A stretch of 64,000 bases of DNA from Salegentibacter salegens (GCF_900142975.1 NZ_LT670848.1:496001-560000); one strand, 5' to 3'; shown: positions 25,273 to 34,019, numbered from the stretch's first letter. Made by a program: numbers and translations. Notes: a model not told the origin generated them from the sequence alone.

Positions 25273-26436
25273 TTATTGGGCGAGTCTTAGTCCGGTAAAT
25301 TGCCAGCGTAAATGTGGATGAAAAAAATTGCGATAAGTTGGGCGGGAATGATTTGGTGAGGTAGTTACAGAAGCTCCTCGCAACACTTTTTGACTTACCA
25401 TAAATTTGCCATTGTATTCGCCAAGTGCGCCTTTGGGTTTAGTGTAATTAGGGTAGGGGGAATAAGCGCTTTCTGTCCATTCCCAGCGGTCACCCCATTT
25501 AAAATATGGATGTGCGGTTTCCCATTCAAATTCGGTTGGTAATCTTAAGCCTTTCCATTGTGCGAAGGCAAAGGCTTCAAAATAGGAAATATGATTCAGC
25601 GGGGCTTCGGGAATTAATTTTATAAGTCCGTTTAAAGTGTATTGATGCCAATCTCCATCTATTTTATGCCAGTAAAAAGGCGCTTCAATATTGTTATTAT
25701 TCACCCAATCCCAGCCTTCAGCGTGCCAAAGAAGAACATCTTTGTAACCGCCGGCTTCAATAAATTCTATAAACTCGGCATTGGTAACCAGTTTATTCGA
25801 AATTTGATAATCGTTGAGATAAACTTTGTGCACACCCTGTTCGTTATCATAACAAAAATCATCAGATTTATGGCCTACTTCGTAAACGCCTTCAGCAATT
25901 GAAATCCATTCCTGTTTAAAATCCTGAATAGGATTCTCTTTAAATTGGTCGTTATATTCAGGCAATAAAGGATTATTCCCAAGGATATACTTAATATCTG
26001 TTAATAAAAGTTCCTGGTGCTGTTTCTCGTGATGACAACCAATTTCTACAACGCCGCAGAGTTCTTCTGAAATTTTTTCATCTTTCAGAAATTGCTGCAT
26101 TGCTTTAGAAACATAATTTCTATACTCATACACCCACGCAACAGTTGGGCGCGATAAATTACCGCGGTTGGTGCGAATTACTTTATCTCCAACGCTTTCG
26201 TAATAACTGTTGAACACGTAAGCCGAATTTTTATCGAAAAGTTTATAGTTTTTTACATTTGGTTTTAGAACGAATTCTTCAAAAAACCAGGTAGTATGGC
26301 CAAGGTGCCATTTTGGTGGGGAAACATCTACTATGGGTTGTACTACATAATCTTCGGTTTCCAAAAAAGAGCATATAAGTTCAGAATGTGCCCTGGTTTT
26401 CTTAAAAAAATCGAGTAATTGTTCTTGTGATTGCAT
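25273..26436 (-). CDS. egtB: Ergothioneine biosynthesis protein EgtB (sulfoxide synthase)
   Basis: Non-haem iron enzyme that joins hercynine to a thiol (gamma-glutamyl-cysteine or cysteine) with oxygen. The N-terminal DinB-like domain holds the iron-binding histidines, HLGHTTWFFEE (His44/47) and HHEKQHQE (His136, His140). The C-terminal formylglycine-generating-enzyme fold shows GLRLPTEFEWE and WEWTESAYSPYP. The length of 387 is normal. Its ATG follows directly on the T-run of a hairpin, and a promoter overlaps that hairpin (see 26437-26500). No EgtC amidohydrolase gene is seen, so cysteine may be the direct sulfur donor. Confidence 0.93.
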   Translation of the reverse strand: MQSQEQLLDFFKKTRAHSELICSFLETEDYVVQPIVDVSPPKWHLGHTTWFFEEFVLKPNVKNYKLFDKNSAYVFNSYYESVGDKVIRTNRGNLSRPTVAWVYEYRNYVSKAMQQFLKDEKISEELCGVVEIGCHHEKQHQELLLTDIKYILGNNPLLPEYNDQFKENPIQDFKQEWISIAEGVYEVGHKSDDFCYDNEQGVHKVYLNDYQISNKLVTNAEFIEFIEAGGYKDVLLWHAEGWDWVNNNNIEAPFYWHKIDGDWHQYTLNGLIKLIPEAPLNHISYFEAFAFAQWKGLRLPTEFEWETAHPYFKWGDRWEWTESAYSPYPNYTKPKGALGEYNGKFMVSQKVLRGASVTTSPNHSRPTYRNFFHPHLRWQFTGLRLAQ

Positions 26437-26469
26437 AAAAAAAGAGTGGTACTTTTTTGGGTACCACTC
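26437..26469 (-). terminator. Terminator hairpin touching the egtB start
   Basis: On the minus strand GAGTGGTAC and GTACCACTC form a perfect 9-bp stem, followed by seven T and then immediately the egtB ATG. It would stop transcription coming from the upstream small secreted-protein genes. Confidence 0.8.
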
Positions 26470-26499
26470 AAATTTACAATTTTTTCGTTCGGTCTGAAA
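26469..26499 (-). promoter_or_regulatory. Candidate egtB promoter overlapping the terminator
   Basis: On the minus strand TTTC, 19 bases, then TAAATTTG (26476-26469), a near-perfect Bacteroidetes promoter (TTTG-N19-TAnnTTTG). The start point would fall inside the first arm of the hairpin, so egtB transcripts would lack part of the stem and escape termination. Confidence 0.6.
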
Positions 26500-26538
26500 C
26501 CTCTGCTAGTTAAGGCCAAGTTAAAGTATAGCCTGCTC

Positions 26539-26949
26539 TTAAAGATTTAGCGGAAGGGTGTAACTTATTTTAGTAGGTTTACCTCCACGGGTTCCCGGTT
26601 TCATTTCGGGAATCTTTTTCAGCATATTTTCTACAGCTGCAATTACTTGTTTTTGATCTCCTTTTACTGAATTCACAAAAGTTTTACCTTCTTCGTCTAC
26701 ATGCATTTTCACTACCACTTTCCCTCTTATAAATTCCCCTTTATCATTTCTTGGGTATTTATAATTGTTCTTTACGTGTTCCATCAATTTTTGATTGAAA
26801 CAGGTTTTTTGGTCTTCACTGCCTTCGCATCCCGGCCATACCGGTGCTTTTTCTCTTACAGTAATCGTGTTTCCTTTAACATCTACATCATCTTGTGCAA
26901 ATACAAAGGTGCCGGTTAAAAGAAAAAAGCAAAACATCAATTTTTTCAT
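26539..26949 (-). CDS. Secreted TonB-C-like protein (paralogue 1)
   Basis: A small exported protein of 136 residues: signal peptide 1-18 (MKKLMFCFFLLTGTFVFA), then a domain with APVWPGCEGSEDQKTCFNQ, two cysteines that could form a disulfide, and a C-terminal part resembling the beta-alpha-beta TonB C-terminal fold (IRGKVVVKMHVDEEGK... MLKKIPEMKPGTRGGKPT). It has no membrane anchor or Pro-rich spacer, so it cannot act as a classical energy transducer. Its neighbour at 26983-27360 is a clear paralogue. Confidence 0.8.
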   Translation of the reverse strand: MKKLMFCFFLLTGTFVFAQDDVDVKGNTITVREKAPVWPGCEGSEDQKTCFNQKLMEHVKNNYKYPRNDKGEFIRGKVVVKMHVDEEGKTFVNSVKGDQKQVIAAVENMLKKIPEMKPGTRGGKPTKISYTLPLNL

Positions 26950-26982
26950 AGCTTGGGGATTTGGGTTTTCCAGACTGTTTTT

Positions 26983-27360
26983 CTAGAAATTAAAAGGAAC
27001 GGTAAAATTACGATCGTCTGGTTCGCCTTCTAAAGTTCCGGGCTGCATATCAGGAATTTTCTGTATCATTTCCTTAGCTGCCGCATTTACTTTTGGCTCA
27101 GGCCCTTCAACCGAATTTACAACTGCTTTTCCTTCTTCAGTAATTGTAAAAGAGATTTTTACTTTTCCGCGCACATAATCACCGTCTTCGGTTTGCGGAT
27201 ATTCGTAATTCTCTCTTACGTGTTGTGATAGTTGTTGATTAAAACAGGCTTTTACGTCTTCGGCGTCTTCGCAACCAGGCCAAACCGGCGAAGTTTGCTG
27301 TGCCTGGGCACTGGTTAAACCTACAATTACAAAACATGCGATAAGCATTAACTTTTTCAT
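26983..27360 (-). CDS. Secreted TonB-C-like protein (paralogue 2)
   Basis: A 125-residue exported protein sharing with its downstream neighbour the N-terminus MKKLML, the segment PVWPGCEDAEDVKACFNQQL (two Cys), and the tail QKIPDMQPGTLEGEP. The TonB-C-like part has VRGKVKISFTITEEGK. The pair arose by tandem duplication and is separated by 33 bases. Such free-standing TonB-C-like proteins are common in flavobacteria; their partner is unknown. It starts 33 bases downstream of the thyA stop and may share its transcript. Confidence 0.8.
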   Translation of the reverse strand: MKKLMLIACFVIVGLTSAQAQQTSPVWPGCEDAEDVKACFNQQLSQHVRENYEYPQTEDGDYVRGKVKISFTITEEGKAVVNSVEGPEPKVNAAAKEMIQKIPDMQPGTLEGEPDDRNFTVPFNF

Positions 27361-27392
27361 AAACTTTAAAATTTTAATTAAATTATTTTGGA

Positions 27393-28217
27393 TTAGACCG
27401 CCACCTTTGCTTTTATGCCCGGATGCGGATTATAATCTTCTAATGTAAAATCTTTATAGTCGAAATCAAAAATATTTTTAATATCCGGGTTTATTTTCAT
27501 TTTTGGTAAAGCTCTGGGTTCCCTGGAAAGCTGCAATTTCACCTGCTCCATATGGTTACTATAAATATGAACATCACCAAAGGTGTGAATGAAATCACCC
27601 GCTTCGTAACCGCAAACCTGTGCCATCATCATAGTTAACAAAGCATAAGAAGCGATATTGAAAGGCACGCCAAGAAAAACATCGGCGCTTCTTTGATAAA
27701 GTTGAAGGGAGAGTTTGCCATTGGCAACGTAGAACTGGAAAAAAGCATGACAGGGCGGCAGCGCCGCTTTACCATTAGCTACATTTTCTGAAAATGATTT
27801 TGAAGAATCTGGCATTACTGAAGGATTCCAGGCTGAAACCAGCATTCTTCTACTATTCGGATTTTTTTTAAGGGTTTCAATAATTTCTTTAATCTGGTCT
27901 ATATCTTCGTTATTCCAATTGCGCCATTGCTTACCGTAAACGGGACCAAGATCACCATTTTCGTCGGCCCATTCGTTCCATATTCTAACTCCGTTTTCCT
28001 GTAAATACTCAACATTAGTATCCCCTTTTAAAAACCATAACAATTCGTAAATAATAGATTTTAAGTGTAGTTTTTTTGTAGTAACCATTGGGAATCCTTC
28101 GCTTAAATCAAAGCGTAACTGGTGGCCAAAAATGCTCCTGGTTCCTGTACCGGTTCTATCGCCTTTGTCGATTCCGTTATCTAAAATATGCTTTAAAAGT
28201 TCGTGGTATTGTTTCAT
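27393..28217 (-). CDS. thyA: Thymidylate synthase
   Basis: Makes dTMP from dUMP using methylene-tetrahydrofolate, yielding dihydrofolate for the folA product. The motifs [25 protein letters not shown], the catalytic Cys in [29 protein letters not shown] and DVHIYSNH are all present. The length of 274 is on the short side of normal, as is usual for the E. coli-like form. Downstream of nupC on the same strand. Confidence 0.96.
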   Translation of the reverse strand: MKQYHELLKHILDNGIDKGDRTGTGTRSIFGHQLRFDLSEGFPMVTTKKLHLKSIIYELLWFLKGDTNVEYLQENGVRIWNEWADENGDLGPVYGKQWRNWNNEDIDQIKEIIETLKKNPNSRRMLVSAWNPSVMPDSSKSFSENVANGKAALPPCHAFFQFYVANGKLSLQLYQRSADVFLGVPFNIASYALLTMMMAQVCGYEAGDFIHTFGDVHIYSNHMEQVKLQLSREPRALPKMKINPDIKNIFDFDYKDFTLEDYNPHPGIKAKVAV

Positions 28218-28297
28218 AAGTCTAGGATACAGAAAATTAGTTTTGCTAAAATAGCAAAAGCTTCTTAAATAGAATTCTGAAAGGGATTTTTATAAAA

Positions 28298-30001
28298 TTA
28301 TCCGATAATCATTCCGGCGATCGTTGCCGAAAGCAGGGAAGCAATAGTCCCGCCAATTAAGGCTTTCATCCCAAATTCAGATAAAGTTTTTCTTTGCCCC
28401 GGTGCCAGGGAACCAATTCCTCCAATTTGAATTCCAATAGAAGCAAAATTAGCAAATCCGCAAAGCATATAAGTGGCCATAATCACCGATTTTTCGTAAG
28501 TAAGGCTAAGCGCATTTGCAGTATTTTTAAGATCGGCCAGCTGGACGTAGCCTACAAATTCACTTGCGGCAAGTTTAATTCCCAGTAACTGGCCCATAAG
28601 CATCATATCTTCTTTGGCAACGCCAATTAGCCACATTAAAGGAGCGAAAATGGTCCCCAAAATCGCCTCCAGGGAAAAACCGGTATACGGTGTGTTTTCG
28701 GCTAAAATAGCATTTATACCTGTCCAGGACCCTGTCCAGTTTAGTACGTAATTGATCATTGCGATGAAAGCGATAAATACCAAAAGCATCGCCGCAACAT
28801 TGGCTGCAAGTTTTAAACCTTCGGTAGTCCCGTTGGCTATTGCGTCAAGGATATTCGAGCCAATTTTATCTGAAGAAACATCTACGTTAGTATTAATTTT
28901 ATTCTGCTGCGGGTATAATATTTTTGAAACTACAATCGCGCCAGGTGCAGCCATTACCGATGCCGCAAGCAAGTGTTTTGCGAATTGAAGTCTAAGTTCT
29001 GGATCATCGCCGCCTAAAAAGCCAATATATGCGGCCAGTACACCACCGGCAACGGTAGCCATACCACCAATCATTACCAGTAAAATTTCAGAACGGTTCA
29101 TCCGTTCCAGGTAGGCTTTAATCATAAGCGGAGCCTCGGTTTGACCAAGAAAAATATTACCGGCAACGCTCAAACTTTCCGCACCTGAAATACCGAGTAA
29201 TCTGGTAAGTACCATTGCCAATCCTTTTACCACAATTTGAATCACGCCCAGGTAAAACAACACCGAGGTTAATGCTGAAAAGAAAATAATAGTAGGTAAA
29301 ACCTGGAAAAGGAAAATAAAACCAAAACTATCTACATCCATCATTCCCCCGAGAAGAAATTCACTTCCCGCTGCAGTAAAATCAAGGATTAACACGAAGA
29401 TATTTCCTACGAATTCAAATATATTCTGAATAAAAGTGATCTTTAAAACTCCAATTGCCAGCAATAATTGAGCACCAATTCCAATACCAATGGTCTTCCA
29501 GTTTATGGCTTTACGATTATTGCTGAATAAAAAAGCGATAACAAGTAAAGTGAGCATCCCCAAAGCGCCACGTCCAATACTGCTTGCAGAAAGTCCCGCA
29601 CTTGGGATCATTTCTTTTACCATAGGGGCAGGAATTACCTCTTTAGGGTTATTAAATTCAGTATTCTTGAAATGAAATTCTTTATTTGCCTGGTTTATTA
29701 CCAGGCTTGAGTCTGTTAGGCTAGATACCCTATAATTAACTATACTGTCTTGAGGAGTATTGTAAAATAGTACTAGCAGTTTATTTTGAAAAATATAATC
29801 TCCCTGGGCAAGCGTATCCTCAGTTTTACTAATACTGAAAAATCCCTCGTTTAAGTTCAAGGTATTGCCGTTAATAAAATTTTCCTGGCCAGAATCTTGC
29901 TCTAAAGTCCAGGTTTTTGAAATGTCTTGAGAAAAAGTGCTGGTCACACTAAATAGAACTAAAATCAGGCAAAACCAGGTTTTATTCATAAAGTCGGGCA
30001 T
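28298..30001 (-). CDS. nupC: Concentrative nucleoside transporter (NupC/CNT) with periplasmic N-terminal domain
   Basis: Sodium- or proton-coupled nucleoside uptake across the inner membrane. The CNT core (about 150-567) has GAESLSVAGNIFLGQTEAPL, GGMATVAGGVLAAYIGFLG and CGFANFASIGIQIGG, which contain the nucleoside- and ion-binding residues. Unlike E. coli NupC, it begins with a signal peptide and an extracytoplasmic beta-rich domain of about 110 residues before the first helix. The ATG at 30001 overlaps the bfn stop (TAATG); an ATG 12 bases further in (29989) starts the signal peptide more directly. Confidence 0.9.
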   Translation of the reverse strand: MPDFMNKTWFCLILVLFSVTSTFSQDISKTWTLEQDSGQENFINGNTLNLNEGFFSISKTEDTLAQGDYIFQNKLLVLFYNTPQDSIVNYRVSSLTDSSLVINQANKEFHFKNTEFNNPKEVIPAPMVKEMIPSAGLSASSIGRGALGMLTLLVIAFLFSNNRKAINWKTIGIGIGAQLLLAIGVLKITFIQNIFEFVGNIFVLILDFTAAGSEFLLGGMMDVDSFGFIFLFQVLPTIIFFSALTSVLFYLGVIQIVVKGLAMVLTRLLGISGAESLSVAGNIFLGQTEAPLMIKAYLERMNRSEILLVMIGGMATVAGGVLAAYIGFLGGDDPELRLQFAKHLLAASVMAAPGAIVVSKILYPQQNKINTNVDVSSDKIGSNILDAIANGTTEGLKLAANVAAMLLVFIAFIAMINYVLNWTGSWTGINAILAENTPYTGFSLEAILGTIFAPLMWLIGVAKEDMMLMGQLLGIKLAASEFVGYVQLADLKNTANALSLTYEKSVIMATYMLCGFANFASIGIQIGGIGSLAPGQRKTLSEFGMKALIGGTIASLLSATIAGMIIG

Positions 30002-30624
30002 TATTTGCGTTTGGAGATTTCGTCCCGTATGCGTGCCGCTTTCTCGTAATCTTCATTATTTACGGCCTGGGAGAGCAAAGTTTTTAGTTCGTCTAAAGAT
30101 AATTTTTTGTAATTGGTATCGTCAGATTTGATGTCGATATCATCAGGAAGTAATTCTTCTGAAATGATTTCTTCTTCCTGTTTTTCTGAAGCTTCCTGTT
30201 CTGCTTCGTCTCCTTTCAGGAAAATTCCAGCTTTATCAAGAATGTTTTTATAAGTGAAAATAGGAGCATCAAATCTTAGCGCTAAAGCAATAGCATCGCT
30301 GGTGCGAGCATCTATAATTTCTTCAATTTTATCGCGTTCGCAAATAAGACTGGAATAAAAAACACCGTCTACCAGTTTGTGTATAATCACCTGTTTTACG
30401 GTAATCTCAAACCTGTCGGCGAAATTTTTAAAAAGGTCGTGGGTTAACGGGCGTGGGGGTTTAATCTCTTTTTCTAGGGCAATCGCGATAGATTGCGCTT
30501 CAAAAGCACCAATAACTATGGGAAGTTTACGTTCTCCATCTACTTCGCTTAAGATTAAAGCGTAAGCTCCGTTTTGGGTTTGACTATAAGAAATTCCTTT
30601 TATATTAAGGCGCACTAAACTCAT
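30001..30624 (-). CDS. Bifunctional nuclease-family protein (DUF151) with UVR motif
   Basis: A protein of 207 residues. The N-terminal DUF151/bifunctional nuclease domain (about 1-135) has GAYALILSEVDGERKLPIVIG and RTSDAIALALRFDAPIF. After an acidic linker (KGDEAEQEASEKQEEE), a C-terminal UvrB/UvrC-type motif appears (LKTLLSQAVNNEDYEKAAR). The plant family founder has RNase and DNase activity; the bacterial function is not settled. Translationally coupled to nupC by a TAATG overlap. Confidence 0.9.
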   Translation of the reverse strand: MSLVRLNIKGISYSQTQNGAYALILSEVDGERKLPIVIGAFEAQSIAIALEKEIKPPRPLTHDLFKNFADRFEITVKQVIIHKLVDGVFYSSLICERDKIEEIIDARTSDAIALALRFDAPIFTYKNILDKAGIFLKGDEAEQEASEKQEEEIISEELLPDDIDIKSDDTNYKKLSLDELKTLLSQAVNNEDYEKAARIRDEISKRK

Positions 30625-30637
30625 ATATCATCAATTA

Positions 30638-30687
30638 AAAAGGGCTGTCTAAAGCAGGACTTTCACCGTATTTAGACAGCCCTTTTA
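30638..30687. terminator. Terminator between bfn start and etfA
   Basis: AAAAGGGCTGTCTAAA and TTTAGACAGCCCTTTT form a perfect 16-bp stem around a 17-base loop. On the minus strand it ends the etf transcripts; T-runs on both sides allow action in both directions. Confidence 0.88.
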
Positions 30688-30707
30688 AGGGGTGCAAGTT
30701 ATAAAAA

Positions 30708-31670
30708 TTATGCGTTTTTCGCTTTAAATTCCTTTAGTTTTTCGTTTAACTTAGGTACGATCTCAAAAGCATCACCAACAACACCGTAATCTGCGGCTTT
30801 AAAGAAAGGCGCTTCGGGATCGTTGTTAATCACTACTTTGGTCTTCGCAGCGTTAATTCCGGCTAAATGCTGAATAGCGCCAGAAATTCCCACGGCAATA
30901 TAAAGGTTAGAAGCTACAGGTTTTCCTGTTTGCCCAACGTGTTCACTGTGCGGTCTCCAGCCCATATCACTAACGGGTTTGGAACAAGCGGTTGCAGCGC
31001 CAAGAATATCGGCCATTTCTTCGATCATGCCCCAGTTTTCCGGACCTTTAAGTCCGCGACCACCAGAAACTACGATCTCTGCATCGGCAATAGTTACTTT
31101 GTCTTTTGCTTTGTCTACCGATTCTACATTCACGGTAAAATCTCCATCTTTTAATTCTGGTGAAAAATCTTCAACTGTAGCGTCACCCTGATTTTCTTTT
31201 AAACCGAAAGCATTTTGAGACAGTCCCACGATTTTCACATCGGTAGTGATTTTGGTGAAATTGAACGCTTTATTGGTAAAAGCACTTCTTTTAACTGTAA
31301 ACGGATCGGTATTTTCAGGAGTAGCCATTACATTTGAAGCGTAGCCGGCATTTAAATGTACCGCTAAAAGAGGCGCTAAATATTTGCTGTTGGCACTCTG
31401 GCTCACCACAACTATCTTGCTTCCTTCTTTTTCTGCAGCTTGTGTCAATGCATCTGCGTAAGCTTCAGCGTTAAATTTGCTCAATTTATCATTTTGGATG
31501 TTCAGCACTTTGCTCACACCATAATTTCCAAGTTCAGAAACATCTGTAGCGTTAAAACTAACGGCTACTACTTCATCGCCGCCGGCTACTTCTTTTGCAT
31601 AAGAAGCAACTTCAAAAGCAGCTTTTTTAAACTTGCCGTCTTCGGTTTCTGTATATACTAAAACTGACAT
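30708..31670 (-). CDS. etfA: Electron transfer flavoprotein alpha subunit
   Basis: Alpha subunit of the FAD-containing ETF, which carries electrons from acyl-CoA dehydrogenases to the ETF:quinone oxidoreductase. The C-terminal FAD-binding signature includes VSGGRGLKGPENW, AACSKPVSDMGWRPHSEHVGQTGK-like motif (about 225-250) and AVGISGAIQHLAGI. The length of 320 is typical. Downstream of etfB across a 142-base gap with palindromes. Confidence 0.96.
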   Translation of the reverse strand: MSVLVYTETEDGKFKKAAFEVASYAKEVAGGDEVVAVSFNATDVSELGNYGVSKVLNIQNDKLSKFNAEAYADALTQAAEKEGSKIVVVSQSANSKYLAPLLAVHLNAGYASNVMATPENTDPFTVKRSAFTNKAFNFTKITTDVKIVGLSQNAFGLKENQGDATVEDFSPELKDGDFTVNVESVDKAKDKVTIADAEIVVSGGRGLKGPENWGMIEEMADILGAATACSKPVSDMGWRPHSEHVGQTGKPVASNLYIAVGISGAIQHLAGINAAKTKVVINNDPEAPFFKAADYGVVGDAFEIVPKLNEKLKEFKAKNA

Positions 31671-31683
31671 ATCTATATATTTT

Positions 31684-31803
31684 TTGTCATTTCCGCGAAG
31701 GCGGAAATCTATTTTTTATTCATTCCCACATTTATTTGAATAAAGGCGGAAATCTTATTTTATTCTTTTCAGACCTCACAGGTTTTCAAAACCTGTGAGG
31801 TCT
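31684..31803. repeat. Palindromic elements between etfB and etfA
   Basis: Two kinds of hairpin. At 31687-31705 a TTTCCGCGAAGGCGGAAA hairpin has a related half at about 31742-31755. At 31771-31803 AGACCTCACAGGTTTT and AAAACCTGTGAGGTCT form a perfect 16-bp stem around one C. No strong T-run follows on the minus strand, so it may not terminate; it looks like an inserted repeat that could also lower etfA expression relative to etfB. Confidence 0.7.
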
Positions 31804-31812
31804 ATTTATAAT

Positions 31813-32559
31813 TTATATCGCTTTTGCTTCGTTGTGAAGTAAATCTATCAATTCATCAAGATTTTCAGGATCTACCAGTTTAACGTCTCCTTTTGGAGCC
31901 GGTTTTTCAAACTTCACAGCTTCGGTTAACGTTGAAACTTCTTCCGCAGGAACTACATTTAACGGTTTTTTACGCGCTTGCATAATTCCTCGCATATTTG
32001 GGATTTTAAGATCGCTTTCTTCAACCAAACCTTTTTGTCCACCAATTACAAGTGGAAGGGAAGCGGTTAAAGTTTCTTTACCACCGTCTATTTCACGAAT
32101 AGCTGTGGCTTTGTCGCCTTCTACCTCTAAACTAATACAGGTATTAATAAAATTAGCATCAAGAATTGCAGCAAGCATTCCCGGTACCATTCCACCATTA
32201 TAATCAATAGATTCACGGCCGGCAATAATAAGATCGTATTCGCCTTCTTTAGCAACTTTTGCAAGTTGTTTGGCTACCTGGAAACCATCGGTTGCAGGAG
32301 TGTCTACTCTTATAGCATTATCGGCTCCAATAGCCAGGGCTTTTCTTAAAGTTGGTTCGGTTTCAGCACCACCTACATTTACCACATCTACACTTGCGCC
32401 TTGTTTTTCTTTAAACCACATGGCACGGGTAAGTCCAAATTCATCATTCGGGTTAATTACAAAATTCACTCCGTTGGTATCGAATTTCGAATCGCCGTCG
32501 GTAAAATTGATTTTTGAGGTAGTATCAGGAACGTGACTAATACATACTAATATTTTCAT
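31813..32559 (-). CDS. etfB: Electron transfer flavoprotein beta subunit
   Basis: Beta subunit of ETF, binding AMP and pairing with EtfA. MKILVCISHVPDTTSKI, NPNDEFGLTRA, DLIIAGRESIDYNGGMVPGM-like region (about 110-130) and PLVIGGQKGL are typical of the family. The length of 248 is normal. First gene of the minus-strand etf group; the 315 bases upstream separate it from the divergent pdhB. Confidence 0.96.
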   Translation of the reverse strand: MKILVCISHVPDTTSKINFTDGDSKFDTNGVNFVINPNDEFGLTRAMWFKEKQGASVDVVNVGGAETEPTLRKALAIGADNAIRVDTPATDGFQVAKQLAKVAKEGEYDLIIAGRESIDYNGGMVPGMLAAILDANFINTCISLEVEGDKATAIREIDGGKETLTASLPLVIGGQKGLVEESDLKIPNMRGIMQARKKPLNVVPAEEVSTLTEAVKFEKPAPKGDVKLVDPENLDELIDLLHNEAKAI

Positions 32560-32874
32560 TATAGCGAGTTTTTTAAATTTATAACGATTTCGTTTACGAA
32601 GTTACATAATTTAATTCAGAAAATGCTATGCACGCATAATAAAATTTGTGTTTTTAAATTCCTTAAATTTTATTGAATTCGTAGATTAATGGTAAATAAT
32701 GCAATTTAAAAATAGAAATATGGGGTGAAACTTCTTATTTATTAATTGAGATCGTAGTTTCTATTAGTGATATGAGCAACTTGCAAATTTTTGTGGATTA
32801 TTAGTGGTGAAAACTTTATTGAATTACTATTTTTGTTCCTTTAAGATGAATAAAAATATTTAGCATTATAAATA
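32560..32874. other. Divergent regulatory gap between etfB and pdhB
   Basis: AT-rich, no reading frame of note. A TAACTTCG box on the minus strand (32604-32597) is a weak candidate for etfB; TATTTTTG at 32828-32835 fits pdhB. Confidence 0.5.
32828..32835 (+). promoter_or_regulatory. Candidate pdhB -7 element
   Basis: TATTTTTG matches the Bacteroidetes TAnnTTTG box, 39 bases before the ATG. No clear -33 TTTG at the ideal distance. Confidence 0.5.
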
Positions 32875-33855
32875 ATGAAGACAATTCAATTTAGGGAAGC
32901 CGTTCAGCAAGCGATGAGCGAAGAGATGCGAAAGGACGATACCATTTATCTAATGGGCGAGGAAGTAGCAGAATATAATGGTGCTTATAAAGCTTCTAAA
33001 GGTATGTTGGACGAATTTGGCCCAGATCGTGTGATAGATACCCCAATTGCCGAGCTTGGTTTTTCTGGAATTGGTGTAGGTTCAGCAATGAATGGTAACA
33101 GGCCAATCATTGAATTTATGACCTTTAATTTCTCTTTAGTTGGAATTGACCAGATAATAAACAATGCGGCCAAAATGCGCCAAATGAGTGGTGGGCAATT
33201 TAATATTCCTATCGTTTTTAGAGGGCCAACCGCATCTGCAGGTCAATTAGGTGCAACGCACTCGCAAGCTTTTGAAAGCTGGTTTGCTAACTGCCCCGGT
33301 TTAAAAGTTATTGTTCCTTCCAATCCTTACGACGCTAAAGGTTTGCTAAAAGCTGCCATTAGAGATAACGATCCTGTAATCTTTATGGAAAGTGAGCAAA
33401 TGTATGGTGATAAGGGTGAAGTTCCTGAAGAAGAATATGTAATTGAAATTGGTAAAGCTGATATTAAGAGAGAAGGTAGTGATGTAACAATTGTTTCCTT
33501 CGGAAAAATTATTAAAGAAGCTTACAAAGCAGCCGATAAATTAGCTGAAGACGATATTTCTTGTGAAATTATAGATCTTAGAACAATTCGACCAATGGAT
33601 CACGAAACCATTCTTGAATCTGTAAAGAAAACCAATCGTTTGGTGATCTTGGAAGAAGCCTGGCCTTTTGGAAATATTGCTACTGAAATTACTTACCAGG
33701 TACAATCTAAAGCTTTTGATTATTTAGATGCGCCAATTGTAAAAATAAACACTGCCGATACTCCGGCACCTTATTCACCTGTATTGCTTAAAGAATGGTT
33801 GCCAAACAGCGACGATGTTATTAAAGCAGTGAAGCAGGTTATGTATATTGACTAA
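32875..33855 (+). CDS. pdhB: Pyruvate dehydrogenase E1 component, beta subunit
   Basis: Beta half of the thiamine-diphosphate E1 enzyme that decarboxylates pyruvate to feed acetyl-CoA production. MGEEVAEYNGAYKASKG holds the conserved Glu, and GPTASAGQLGATHSQAFE, VVPSNPYDAKGLLKAAI and EEAWPFGN are typical of PdhB rather than of branched-chain forms, though the two are close. The length of 326 is usual. The alpha subunit and E2 genes are not adjacent. Confidence 0.93.
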   Translation: MKTIQFREAVQQAMSEEMRKDDTIYLMGEEVAEYNGAYKASKGMLDEFGPDRVIDTPIAELGFSGIGVGSAMNGNRPIIEFMTFNFSLVGIDQIINNAAKMRQMSGGQFNIPIVFRGPTASAGQLGATHSQAFESWFANCPGLKVIVPSNPYDAKGLLKAAIRDNDPVIFMESEQMYGDKGEVPEEEYVIEIGKADIKREGSDVTIVSFGKIIKEAYKAADKLAEDDISCEIIDLRTIRPMDHETILESVKKTNRLVILEEAWPFGNIATEITYQVQSKAFDYLDAPIVKINTADTPAPYSPVLLKEWLPNSDDVIKAVKQVMYID

Positions 33856-33971
33856 ACCAGCATGATGCTGGACGCAAAAATTAGTAATAAACAGTCAGTT
33901 AATTATAAGTCTGTGAGTAATTCCATTATTGGGTTAAACTTACAAATAGATAGAAAATCCTTATAAATTTG

Positions 33972-34009
33972 AAACTTCATCGGATGCTGATTCGGTGAAG
34001 TTTTTTTTT
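33972..34009 (+). terminator. Terminator after pdhB
   Basis: AACTTCATCG and CGGTGAAGTT pair (one G-T), loop of about ten bases, followed by nine T. It lies just before the DUF5686 gene, whose start is about 11 bases downstream. Confidence 0.85.
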
Positions 34010-34019
34010 GCCTTGAAGA

